Below, one piece after another: positions 1-11,575 of a stretch of DNA of 64,000 nt. A program made the position numbers and the translations under genes. The stretch is taken from contig NC_081822.1 in NCBI RefSeq assembly GCF_030704535.1, positions 10,285,001 through 10,349,000 on the forward strand. Reading direction: 5' to 3'. Within the stretch, counting starts at the first letter, position 1. Every line of letters starts with the position of its first letter. The stretch is from Vitis vinifera (Eukaryota > Streptophyta > Magnoliopsida > Vitales > Vitaceae). Below the pieces are notes generated by a model, which worked only from the letters and a program-made list of their open reading frames with translations, had not been told where the DNA came from and did not search any database.

Positions 1-3000
1 TATTTTCAATAAGACTTCAATTAAATTAAATTAATATTATATAAATTGAATTTATAATATTTTTACAAAATCAAAATAAAAAAATTATTTTTAAAAACAA
101 CTTATTTAAACAAGTTTTTCTGTTTTTATTTTTATTTTTATTTTTTAAAACCTACCAAATACCCTTATTTTTATAGAACATTTTTGGTTTTTTTAACTTA
201 AAAACAGTTTTTAGAAACAAGCATAAAAATCATGGCTAAACGAAAAATTATAAAAAAACAATTAAGGTATTTATATGACTTGTACAAAAAATAAATACTA
301 AATTATTTTATAGTAATTTTTGTTTTAACTAGAATAAAAAAAATTGTTTCATAATTAAAAAAATGTATTTACCTTTAACTCATACATAATTGTAAATTTA
401 TTTTTTATTTTTTTATAAGACTTAACTTAAATTTGATTTTATATTATTATAAATTAAATTTCTAAAATTTTAAAAAATAAAATAAGACATTCTTTTTTAA
501 AAACAATAAAAATTCTTTCATCTAAACCAAAATTTTATTTTCTGTTTTAAAAAGCTATTTTTTAAAAACATCTTGAGAAACACTCTATTTATAAGAAATT
601 TTAAAAAAGTGATTTTTGTTTTTATTTTAAAAACAAGTCTTAAAATAATATGATGAAACGGACTTTTAATTTTTAATTTTAGTTATTTAAGTGAGGTAAG
701 AAACACTAGTTACTTTAAAATATAAGTAAAACCTAAAAAAATATTTTTTTTTTTTTACTTTAGGATCTGAGGGGTTGTTTAACCATATTTTCTACACTTT
801 GTCTTTAAAAATTATTTTAAATTTAAAGAATAAAAAATAATTTTAAAAAATAAATTTTAGAAAATATGGTGAAACAAATTCATATTTTTTATTTTATTTT
901 TAAAAACTAATAAAAACAACCATTAGTTGTTTTTTAAAAGTTATTCTCTATTTTATTTTTATTTTTTAAAAAAAATAGTCAAACAATATTACAAACTTTT
1001 AAAAATAATTTTTTATTTTTAAAAATAAAAAATTGTATTTAAACCACACGGTAAAACAAACTCTTAAATACTTGAATTCAACATGGCTGAAACCTTATAC
1101 AATAATTCGATCAACACAAAATACGGAGAAATTTTCTAAATTCCCAATTTTTATTATAAAAAAAATTTATTTAAGACTAAATGTTGGTGTAATTTTTACA
1201 AAATTACAAATAATCAAATATTGATGTGATCATGTGATCACATTTCACCAGGGGTTAGGAGATATTAAAATTTGAGTAGAACCTGGGGATTTGTGTATTT
1301 TTAATGGCTATAAAGACCCATTAACACTGTCCGATTCTTTACTCAATTAATGACTGACAGCATGCTCACGTAATGAAAGCATTTCGAAAATATGCAGGCG
1401 AGTGAATCGATGTCACAGTTTGTGCAGGGGAGTAAATTGTAATAAAGATAGCTGATAGCACCATTTAAGATACGGTCAAGCTCTTCGCGGTAGTGAAACA
1501 TTGAGGCAAGCCCATGGACTCCCAGACAAAAAGTTTGATATTATTTACTAATGTTGGGAATGTTGGAACCCACATAATTGGGTAATGATAATATTTGACT
1601 AAATCAAAAAATTTATTACATTCTATTTTTTTTTCATCTAATAACAAATCAATTTATAATAAACTAATTATATTTGTACTAAAAGTCTAATCTATTAGAT
1701 TAAAAGTCCTAAAATAAGAAGCCTAAATAAATAACAATTTTTAATATTTATCTAATTTTTAAACTTATTCTATTTTAACTTTAAGTCGAATTATAATTTT
1801 AAGAGAAAAGTGTGCTAAATTCCTAATTAGTAATTTTTTTTATAAATAATATCATATATCATTGTTATTAAAAAAGGTTGTTACAAATATTTTTATAAAT
1901 ATTATACGTCATGAGAAAAAAAGTTATGAAGATGCAAGAAAGAACAAGAGATACTCGACGAAGTAAGGGAGCTTGTGATAGGGTATAGATGTAGGACTAG
2001 GGAAATATGAGATGTTTCGGAATCCAATAATTGTATCTAATTTTGTCTTCTATAATATTTTTTTTTTTATTGTATAGTGGAAATATCATTTTTCCATGGA
2101 TATAGGCATAGTTGGTTGAATCACGTTAAAATCGTATGTGTGATTGTTTTATTTTTGTGTTCTTGATTTAACTTTGTTTGCATTAAATCTATTGTTGACA
2201 CAACAATAACTAACATGACTCGAATCTAATATGTTTTTTTATGAGTTTGGGTTGAACATAATTAAGTTTTGAATTAAATTGATATTGACGTGTGAAATTT
2301 AATAATTATATAATATAAATAGATAATTTTTGGATCAATCTATATAACATAAATTTGATCTGAATTAACTTATTTAATAATTAAATTAAGTAATTTAATT
2401 ATATATTTAAATTATTTAATTTATATTTAACTCATTTTAAACTTATTTTTAAATAAATAAATAAAATTATAAATATATTTGGTTGAAATATTAATCATAT
2501 AAATTTATATAAAATTTAAATCTTTTTCATTATTAAATAGAAGAATTTGATTATTAAATGAGTTAAAAACGTTATTTACTATTTAATAATAAGATAATAT
2601 TTAAAATTATATTTTTGGCAGAATTATTATCATATCAGATTTAGATTGAGAACCTATCAAAAAAATATATATATACATATCAGATTTAGATTGGATATGT
2701 TTTTGAGACAACACCCATACTACCTATCAAGTAGAACTGCGACCCTTACAATTGGATAGAATTGCAACCCCTACAATTGGATGGAAAAGAGGCTACCCGA
2801 CCCACAACCCCATCAGTGACATCAATTGCAAAATGCAATAAGGTTAATTCACGATTTACCAATTCAAATATAAATGTAAAATAATAATTGGTTCCACCCA
2901 CATTCGGTTTTCTGGCAGCTTGTGGTGTCTGGTGTTGGGTCATGACTCATAAGCCATAACACCATTAAAGAGAAAAATGGGGCACTCCCACCAACTCTAA

Positions 3001-3264
3001 TTGACTTTGATGGTTTGTGGTTGACTTTTTAACTAACAAATATCCTAGTCCATTACACCAAAAGTCACAGTACAGAGCCAAGTAAGGCCACTCCTTGAGT
3101 CCTGTCCTTACCACGTTCTTCACGGTGGGCTGATTGATCCTAGTCCCTGCCTCTTATGATTGCGCAACATCCCAGTGCCCATGTCCGTGGCAATGACTGG
3201 ACCTGCCTTTGACCCAACTGTCCAGAGCCATTCTCGGAAGGATAAGAACCCCCCTTGTATCGAT
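1..3264. other. AT-rich intergenic DNA, no gene recognised
   Basis: Long A/T runs and short open frames with no recognisable protein. A few stretches (for example around 770-1060) look like decayed short inverted-repeat elements, but I could not define ends. Nothing here supports a gene. Confidence 0.6.
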
Positions 3265-4042
3265 GCTTAAAAACAAAAAGGGAAACTTGTGTTTTGGGAG
3301 TGGGGTGCTATTTGGAAATTATAAGGTTTTTGAAACCTAATAGGAAATATGATAATCAACTCCATCTTTTATGCCCAAATTAACCATTTCTCCAGCTCAA
3401 TATCCTTAGCATCATCCTAACCTCTATGTCAGCATGATCACTGAAATTAAGAAAAAACACTAAATTCTGAATCTTTAACTTCTCAAAAAAAAAAAAACAC
3501 CCAACTTGACCACTCAATCTAAATGTTTTCCTCTTTCAATTGGAAGCTTTCTCTCACTTTCTTCACTCCCTACAACCCAAAATTTCTCTCATTTTAATTC
3601 AGAAACTCAAATCCAAAACTCCAAGGTAGTGTCAAAACACGTCTTTCAGCATACCTCTGACTGAGACATCTCAGCTAGGTGCTTGCCTTAAGCCCTAGCC
3701 GCAACTGACTCTCGTCTAGGAGCCATGGGAGTCTAGGAGAATCCGAGAAAAATGAAATGGAGCTTTGGTGGAGTGAGTAGGTACCCAAAAACTGAAACCC
3801 TAACCTCCAAATGTGTCATAAACTCACAAATTCGTGTCCAAGATAGCTCTATTAGCAATAAATAACACCAAACATCTCTCTTAGACCACTGAATCGGCGA
3901 AACCCTTGAAGAACTAGAGGAAATAGTGCAAAAAAATGAAGCGTAGGAGACTCTTAAAATATTAGGTCCCTATGAACCAGTCGACCGGTCCTCGACTAGG
4001 AAGAAAAGTCTATTGGATGAGAGAGAAAGTTTGTTCCCCTTT

Positions 4043-5330
4043 GGTATTTTGGTGACTGTATCTTATGTACTACCCTAATAGTCCTTACCTTAATATACTT
4101 TAAGTACTACCTTAACCAACTTTAGGTACTACCTTAGTTGAACTTGCGTATTACCTGTGTGAAGGCTCAAAACTTCATTTGTAAATATTACTTACTTCAT
4201 TTGTGACCCTTAGAGCATGTCATTTTGTGATTAATTAGTGTGATCAATTGGTTTACCTATGGTATTTTGGTGATTGTACCTTAGGTACTACCTTAATAGC
4301 CCTTAGATACTACCTTAATCTACTTTAGGTACCACCTTAGTTAAACTTGCATACTACCTATGTGAAGGCTCAAAACTTCATTTGTAGATATTACTTACTT
4401 CATTTGTGACCCTTAGAGCATGTCATTTTGTGATTAATTAGTGTGGTCAATTGGTTCACCTATAGTATTTTGGTGATTGTACCTTAGGTACTACCTTAAT
4501 AGCCCTTAGATACTACCTTAATATACTTAGGGTACTACCTTAACCAACCTTAGGTACTACCTTAGTTAAATTTGTGTACTACCCGTGTGAAGGCTCAGAA
4601 CTTCATTTGTGGATATTACTTACTTCATTTGTAACTCTTAGAGTATGTCATTTTGTGATTAATTAATGTAGTAAGTTGGTTCACCTATGGTATTTTGGTG
4701 ATTATACCTTATGTACTACCTTAATAGCCCTTAGATACTACCTTAATCTACTTTAGGTATTACCTTAACCGACCTTAGGTACTACCTTAGTTAAACTTGT
4801 GTACTACTTGTGTGAAGGCTCAAAACTTCATTTTTGGATATTACTTACTTCATTTTTGGATATTACTTACTTCATTTGTGACCCTTAGAGCATGTCATTT
4901 TGTGATTAATTAGTGTGGTCAGTTGGTTCACCTATGGTATTTTTGGTGACTGTACCTTAGGTACTACCTTAATAGCTTTTAGGTGCTACCTTAATCTACT
5001 TTAAGTACTACCTTAATCGAACTTAGGTACTACCTTAGTTAAATTTGTGTACTACCTGTGTGAAGGCTCGGAACTTCATTTGTGGACATTACTTACTTCA
5101 TTTGTGACCCTTAGAGCATGATATTTTGTGATTAATTAGTGTGGTCAGTTAGTTCACCTATGGTATTTTTGAGATTGTACCTTAGGTACTACCTTAATCT
5201 ATTTTAATTACTACTTTAGTTAAACTTGCGTACTACCTGTATAAAGGCTTGGAACTTCATTTGTTGATATTACTTACTTCATTTGTAAGTCTTAGAGCAT
5301 GTCATTTTGTGATTAATGCTACTGGAAGAG
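4043..5330. repeat. Tandem array in left foldback arm, about 6 units of ~220 bp
   Basis: Units begin with a (G/A)GTATTTT(T)G core near 4043, 4261, 4464, 4689, 4935 and 5162, a spacing of 203-246 bp. Each unit holds several copies of a motif like CCTTAGGTACTACCTTAA, then a conserved segment containing CATTTGTGACCC and CATTTTGTGATTAATTAGTG. Units differ by point changes and small indels. One unit near 4835-4880 carries a short internal duplication. Confidence 0.85.
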
Positions 5331-5335
5331 AGAGA

Positions 5336-5948
5336 AAATGTTTTACATTTCTCGACCGGACCTCGATCAAGAAGGGGTAACTGGTTGACCAATTTTATGT
5401 TTAAAATTGAAAAAGAACACCAACCCGCTCCTAGACAATTGAATGAGTTGAAACTGAAAACGAGGAGCAAAGAGAAAAAGACATTTGTGGCTAAATCATG
5501 AAAGCATAGAAGGACAAATAATAGAAAGTGTGTCCACAATGAAACAACTATGGCCTCTTACACCAACCCATTTATTCATGTATGTGAATAATTTGAAGGA
5601 TCAATATCATTTATGGTGTAGGATTTAGTTCATTCATCTGCTACCCAAACTTCATGGGTTTTAATAATGGGTAACTACCAAAACAAGATGCGTCAAACCA
5701 AACAAGGTTTTTTATTTCTATTATTATTTTTATATTTTGGTTGTAATGTTATGCTTGGGTAAATTTGCCTTCATTCTGATCAAATTAATATTGATAAAGA
5801 TAATTTTTTCCAAAACCAAAAGAGCAATTGGATTGAAAAAAATAAAGAATATTTAACCATCTCATTACTCTATGATGGACATGAAAAATTAAATGGAAAA
5901 CAAGAGGATAGAGGGTCCATTGATGAGTCTACCTATTTATGAGGTATC

Positions 5949-5983
<35 letters not shown>

Positions 5984-6153
5984 GTAATTAGAATACCTTA
6001 TTTATAAGTCATATATGTATAAATATTATAAAATAAAATATAATACTTTTTATAAATTAATAAATATTAATTTATCAATAAATCAATAACTCTATTAAGA
6101 TAATAGTTTTTCTTGGTCTCAAAAGTATTATTTATAAGTTTACACAAAATGAT
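5336..6153. other. Left half of foldback spacer, no gene
   Basis: The spacer holds AT-rich sequence with a TTA/ATT microsatellite at about 5951-5983. Its inner edge (5320-5390) resembles a segment at 3960-4060 of the same arm. No coding sequence was recognised. Confidence 0.5.
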
Positions 6154-6177
6154 GCTACAAGTAATGGTCTCCAAAAA

Positions 6178-6270
6178 GCCCGCGACCCGCGGCCCGCTTT
6201 AGGCCCGGCCCGGCCCGAGACCGTTTTATGGGTGGGCCGGGCCGCGGGCCTAAATTTAGGCCCGCCCCTT
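6178..6270. repeat. GC-rich subterminal repeat of hAT element, left end
   Basis: Clustered copies of GCCCG, GGCCCG and their complements in otherwise AT-rich DNA. In hAT elements such as Ac, subterminal motif arrays bind the transposase, and a similar role is inferred here. The same motif mix occurs at the right end (9093-9195). Confidence 0.75.
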
Positions 6271-6475
6271 TAAAAAAAACTACAAAAATAAAAAGTATTA
6301 AAAAAAATATTTATTTCAAAATTTTATTCATTGAATGTATAATTACATTTAAAAATGTGGGAAAAGTTTACATCACTACAAAATAAATACATCCCAACTA
6401 GGTTGGCACCTATTTATTTGTCAATCATATGTATTTTTCAACCACAAAAAATAAAAATAAAAATATAATATACAT

Positions 6476-8485
6476 TTAGTCATTATTTTCTGGCGGTGAT
6501 GGCGAACTATCATGCATCCATGAAGATCTTGATAATTTTAAAGATTCCATATCGGCAAGCATCTCTGTTTCTCGAATGGAATCGTACATCCTTTTATCTG
6601 CTATTTCCCAATCTTTCACGCATATCCCTGCTTCAATAACATCTGGCGCTAAGTTGCACCGTTTTTTACTAACTACTCTTCCACCTGCACTAAAAGCAGC
6701 TTCTGATGCAACTGTACTCATAGGAACTGTTAGTACATCATGAGCAATTATAGAAAACACAGGATATTTGTGTTGATGTGATTTCCACCATATTAAAATA
6801 TCAAAATCTTCTTGATCTTCAAATGAAATTATATCAGTATTAAGATATTTATCTAAATCAGATGTATTATTTGGAGAACTATTTGTTGTCTTTTTTCGAC
6901 TTTTCAACATTTCTAGAGCTCCTTTATAAAAAGATGAGGAGTTTGTAGATGTAGGTGGTAATTTAATACTATTAATATTATTACCATATTTTTCTTTATA
7001 ATAGTTATATAAATTATGTAATAATGAATTTATTTCATTTTTAATTTCTTCAATTTTTATTTGGTCATTAAAATAAATAATTGTTAACCATTCATCCAAA
7101 GCTTCAAATTTCAATCTAGGGTCCACAATTAAAGCAATATAAAAAATTAAAGGTATTTCCCCCCAATATTTTCTAAATTTTTCTATCATTGCAAATATTG
7201 TATCATTAAATATTTCAAAACTTAAATATTTTTGAAGTACAATAAAAATATTAGTTATTTGCATAATAACTCGATTTGAAGTTGGATAATATACACCACA
7301 AAAAATGTTTGTTGAAGTATCAAAAATTTCAAAAAGATCTCTTAAAAGATCTGCAACATGCCAATCATAATCACTTAATGCATAAATATCTGCTTCACAA
7401 TCATTGTTAAGTAATTGTATTTCATATAATTCGACTACTTTTCTATATTTTGTAATATTTTGTAAAAGTTTATATGTGGAATTCCATCTAATGGCCATAT
7501 CCAAATTTATATTTTTTCTTTTCATATTTAACATTTTGCAACAATAAAAATATAATTCATGTTTTGCTTGAGAACTATTAATACTATATGCAATGCCTCT
7601 AATTTTTTCCAATGTATCATCAACATTTTTTAATCCATCCTTTACAATTAAATTTAAAATATGTGCACAACAACGCACATGAAATATTTTAGCATGATCT
7701 TCTTTTACTTGCCAATATCGTTTTAGTCTATGTATTGCTGTATCATTATTAGCAGCATTATCTAATGTTATTGTCAATATTTTATCACGAATGCCTAAAT
7801 CTATAATTTCATCATTTATTAAAGATGCTATATTTTTACCACTATGTGAAGCATTTATTAATTTAAATGAAATTATTCTTTTATTTAATTTACATTCATT
7901 ATCAATGTAGTGAGCAGTTATACATAAAAAACCAGTGTGAGTTAAAGATGTCCAAATATCAGATGTTAAACAAATATTTCCTTCAAAATTTGCAAAAAAA
8001 AAATTTTTAATTTATTTTTGTGTATAAAATTTTTTCATAATATCTCTTTTAACTGTATTTCCAGACTAACCTTTAAATTGAGGATTAATACCTCGTTGAA
8101 TTGTTTCTACAAAATCATGAGTTTCCATCATGTTGAAAGGTTGTTCTGCTCTTATTATATAATCAATCATTTCTTCACGACAATTAGATTCATCATAAGA
8201 AAATGTTTTTAAATTTCCACTTTCATTTTTACCTAATTGCATATAATTTCTAATATCTACATTATTTTTAGTTTTACAATTTTCGTGATGTCTTTTTAAA
8301 TGACTTGTGCCTGCATTTGAGCCACCAGTAAGAAATTTATTACAAATTTTACATTTTGCTTTTATTTCTTTTTTATTATTTTCTAAAATTATTTCTATTC
8401 TATCAAAAAAATTCCATATATTTGAAGTAAATTTTTTGTTTGATGATATTTCATCACATGGACTAGATGAAGAAGCACTTGTCAT
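6476..8485 (-). pseudogene. hAT (Ac-like) transposase with BED zinc finger, two in-frame stops
   Basis: Read from the ATG at 8485, the frame stays open for about 670 codons to 6476 except for TAG at 8066-8068 and TAA at 8012-8014. There is no frameshift. The N-terminal part has a BED-type zinc finger (CKICNK, then HLKRHH). The middle has LTSDIWTS and TLDNAANN, the surroundings of the first two catalytic Asp residues of hAT transposases. The C-terminal part has the hAT dimerisation region with VASEAAFSAGGRVVSKKR, which contains the expected catalytic Glu. The two stops lie in a short AT-rich stretch. A 90-nt GT-AG interval (8070-7981) could in principle remove them in frame, but it would also remove residues normally conserved in the family, so I prefer loss of function. 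No other gene is needed for hAT mobility. Confidence 0.9.
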
Positions 8486-8819
8486 ATTATAATTATTGAT
8501 AAAATATTATGCCAAAAATAATAAAGTAATAAATATAAAAAAAATATAACAAAAAAATAAAGTAGTAGGGGTGAAGTATGTTACTCAATTAGAGAACCGA
8601 TGCAGAAATTCCTAGCAAATTTGAACTCTTGGAGCCACCAATGCTTGTTTTGCACCACCAACAATATTGTATAATTTGACGGAAAAATAAAAGAATTTGA
8701 AATATTGTAAAATGTGAGAGAAATAGAGAGAGAAATAGAGAGAATTTGATGAAAAAATGAAAAGGAAGAACATGTATTTATAGGAAGGTTTTTTTTTAAA
8801 AAAAATAAAATAAAATTGG

Positions 8820-8907
8820 CCATGTGACCGTTGGGCCTCCAACGGTCACATGGGCTCACATGGGCAGCTGGCTGGAGCTCCAACGGTCACATGACCGTTG
8901 GAGCCTT
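8820..8907. repeat. Palindrome upstream of hAT transposase
   Basis: The segment holds CATGTGACCGTTGG facing TCCAACGGTCACATG across a few bases, then further copies near 8879-8904. It can form a strong hairpin. It sits 5' of the transposase reading frame, in its likely promoter or leader. Its function is unknown. Confidence 0.7.
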
Positions 8908-8983
8908 TAATTTTTTTTTTTTTAAATAATATACTTTATTTATATATATATATATATAATTAACTCAATTATTAAACACAAAA

Positions 8984-9054
8984 GGAATGTAGCTCAGTTG
9001 GTTAGAGCCTTGATATGAAAGCATGAGGGGAGGGGTTCGAATCCCCCCTCTCCC
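8984..9054 (+). other. tRNA-like segment with intact A-box and B-box, inside hAT element
   Basis: The A-box region TAGCTCAGTTGGTTAGAGC (8990-9008) makes a perfect D-stem (GCTC/GAGC). The B-box GGTTCGAATCC (9034-9044) sits in a T-arm with GGGG/CCCC pairing. The acceptor ends (GGAATGT against CTCTCCC) pair poorly, and the anticodon stem is not convincing, so no anticodon can be assigned. This is a tRNA remnant or a tRNA-derived RNA polymerase III promoter, not a confident functional tRNA. It lies between the transposase leader and the GC-rich right subterminal repeats. Confidence 0.6.
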
Positions 9055-9092
9055 TTCCTTTCTTTAAAAGCCATTTTGGCTTATTTAAAAAA

Positions 9093-9195
9093 GCCCACGG
9101 CCTGGCCCGCCCCCTAGCCCGCCAGCCCGCTAGCCCGCGGGCTCATAGGCCGGGCCGCGGGCCTAACATTTTTCCATGGCCCGGCCCGCCCGTTG
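9093..9195. repeat. GC-rich subterminal repeat of hAT element, right end
   Basis: Arrays of AGCCCGC, GGCCCG and CGGGCC-type motifs, the counterpart of the block at 6178-6270. The shared GGGCCGGGCCGCGGGCCTAA stretch lies near 6235-6254 and 9151-9169 in nearly the same form. Confidence 0.75.
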
Positions 9196-9213
9196 GAGAC
9201 CCTTAGCTACAAG

Positions 9214-9849
9214 TTACACAAGATTCATTCCATTAGTAACTGATATTATTGCTACTAAGGAAATAGACAAATCTTCACTAAGATATATATATGATAATGA
9301 GAATTACAAACAAGAGATCTTTGGTAAATTGAATAACATATCCCTAAATCTGCATTAACTAAAAATACAATAATCAATTTACTTAACAAAGTACAACTAC
9401 TAAATAACAATAAAAATTTGGAAGGGTCAAATTGCATCTACAAAGTCCACAGAAGTAGAAGCTACAACTCCTAGTCCTTTGTATCTAGTGCAATCCAATA
9501 TTTGCATAAATCATAGGAACTTGTCATACATCTCAATAAAGAAAGAGTATTGATTTTTAGAAACGATAGTTAGGTTAAAAGTTAGTACCCACAGTCGTTC
9601 AAGTTTCTTGTAGTGGCGGATTAGCTTTATCAGCTCAATTCCATGAATCTCTAAAGCATAACTTAGGTTGAAGGAGGTCAAATTTAAACAAATAGGGTAA
9701 ATAGTTAGCATTGTAGTTGTCATAGTTGCTATTATAAATGACTATTGAAAAATATAGCACAAAACGTATATAATTCACACATGTATACCACATTTTAGGA
9801 TAATAACAGTTATTATTAGCTAAAAAAACTTCAAAATATAACATGTCAA
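9214..9849. other. Right half of foldback spacer, no gene
   Basis: AT-rich sequence between the hAT element and the inner end of the right arm. Only short open frames with no recognisable protein. Confidence 0.5.
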
Positions 9850-10790
9850 GCTTAATTAAGGTAGTACCTAAGGTTGGTTAAGGTAGTACCTAAGGTAGAT
9901 CAAGGTAATACCTGAAGGCTATTAAGATAGTACCTAAGGTATAGTCACCAAAATACCAAAGGTGAACCAATTAGCCACACTAATTAATCACATAATGACA
10001 TGCTCTAAGGGTCACAAATGAAGTAACTAATATCCACAAATGAAGTTTTGAGCCTTCACACAAGTAGTATGCAAGTTTAACTAAGGTGGTACCTAAAGTA
10101 GATTAAAGTAGTACCTAAGGTGCAATCACCAAAATACCATAAATGAACCAACTGACCACACTAATTAATCACAAAATGACATACTCTAAGGGTGACAAAT
10201 GAAGTAAGTAATATCCACAAATAAAGTTTCGAACCTCCACACAGGTAGTATGCAAATTTAACTTAGGTAGTACCTAAAGTCGGCTAAAGTAGTACCTAAA
10301 GTAGATTAAGGTAGTACCTAAGGACTATTAAGGTAGTACCTAAGATACAATCACCAAAATACCATAGATGAACCAACTAATCACACTAATTAATCACAAA
10401 ATGACATCCTCTAAGGATTACAAATGAAATAAGTAATATCCACAAATGAAGTTCTGAGCCTTCACACATGTAGTACATAAGTTTAACTAAAGTAGTAACT
10501 AAGGTCGGTTAAGATAGTACCTAAAGTAAATTAAGGTAGTATCTAAGGGTTATTAAGGTAGTACCTAAGGTACAATCACCAAAATACCATAGGTGAACCA
10601 ACTAACCACACTAATTAATCACAAAATGGCATGCTCTAAGGGCCATAAATGAAATATCCACAAATGAAGTTTCGGGCCTTCATACAGGTAGTACACAAAT
10701 TTAACTAAGGTAGTACCTAAGGTCAGTTAAGGTAGTATCTAAGGTACAATCACCAAAATACCAAAGGGGAACAAACATTCTCTCTCTTCC
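9850..10790. repeat. Tandem array in right foldback arm, inverted relative to the left array
   Basis: About five units in the opposite orientation to the 4.0-5.3 kb array. The CACCAAAATACC core recurs near 9946, 10127, 10351, 10577 and 10751. The motif GGTAGTACCTAAGG is repeated several times per unit. Unit number and spacing differ from the left arm, so the two arrays have changed length independently since the arms formed. Confidence 0.85.
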
Positions 10791-11575
10791 AATAGACTTT
10801 TCTTCCCAGTCGAGAACCGATCGACTGGTTTGTCGGGACCCAATACTTTAAGAGTCTCACGTGCTTCATTTTCTGCACTGTTTCCTTTGGTTTTTCGAGG
10901 GCTTCGCCGATTCGGTGGTCTAAGAGAGATGTTTGGTGCTATTTCTTGTTGATAGAGCTATCTTGGACATAGATTTGTGAGTCTATGATGCATTTTGAGG
11001 TTAGGGTTTTGGTTTTTGGGTACCTACTCTCTCCACTTGAGCTTCATTTCGTTTTTCTCGGATTCTCTTGGACTCCCATGGCTCCTAGATGAGAGTCAAT
11101 TGCGGCTAGGGCTCATGACAAGCGCCCAACTGAGGCGTCTTAGCCAAAGGCATGCCGAAAGATGCGTTATGACACCACCTTGGAGTTTTGGATTTGGGTT
11201 TCTGAACTGAAATGAAAGAAATTTTGGATTGTCAGGAGTGAAGAAAGATAAGAGAAAGATTCCAAATGAGAGAGGAAAACATTTAGATTGGATGGTTGGA
11301 TCGGTTGTTGTTGTTGTTTTTTTTTTTTTTTTTAATTTCAATGGTCCTGCTAACAAAAAGGTTGGGATGATGTTGAGCTGAATCAACGGATGGACAATTT
11401 GGGCACAGAAGATGGAGTCGGCTCAGAGTGCACAAAAACGATAACACTTTTCATATTAAAAGCTGATTCTCATATTTCTCATTATTGGGTTCCAAAAACC
11501 ATATAATTCCCAAATAGCAGCTCCAAAACACAAGTTTCCCAAACAAAAAAAGGTTAGCACCCAATGCGTTATCAT

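Larger units (their letters stand above)
6162..9205 (-). mobile_element. hAT-superfamily DNA transposon, near-complete, with 8-bp target duplication
   Basis: The element is 3,044 bp. It is flanked by a perfect 8-bp direct repeat GCTACAAG at 6154-6161 and 9206-9213. Its ends are inverted repeats: TAATGGTCTCCAA on the left, and TAAGGGTCTCCAAC read inward from the right. Subterminal blocks rich in GGCCCG/CGGGCC motifs lie just inside both ends. The minus strand carries an hAT transposase broken by two stop codons. An 8-bp duplication and short imperfect terminal repeats are what the hAT superfamily leaves. The clean duplication suggests a fairly recent insertion. It lies within the spacer of the foldback element, so it arrived after it. 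Confidence 0.93.
3265..11575. mobile_element. Long-armed foldback (terminal-inverted-repeat) element, with an hAT element nested in its centre
   Basis: The sequence from about 3265 to 5335 is the inverted counterpart of the sequence from about 11575 back to 9850. Matching landmarks, outside to inside: the outer edge (3280-3360 against 11460-11560), a block with a short A- or T-rich tract (3480-3720 against 11090-11330), the block around 3830-4040 against 10800-10990, then the tandem arrays. By eye the outer blocks are roughly four-fifths identical, so the element is old. No transposase was recognised in the spacer apart from the nested hAT, whose removal leaves a spacer of about 1.5 kb. Outer ends are approximate and I found no convincing target duplication. 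Long inverted arms are known in foldback and Mutator-type elements; which class this belongs to is not settled. Confidence 0.75.

Noticed and set aside
5279..5539. 86-residue open frame on the minus strand at the inner edge of the left foldback arm
   Set aside because: Hydrophobic low-complexity translation of repeat DNA, overlapped by a frame on the other strand, with no recognisable domain.
8984..9054. Functional tRNA gene
   Set aside because: Acceptor and anticodon stems do not pair convincingly and no anticodon can be assigned, although the A- and B-boxes are good.
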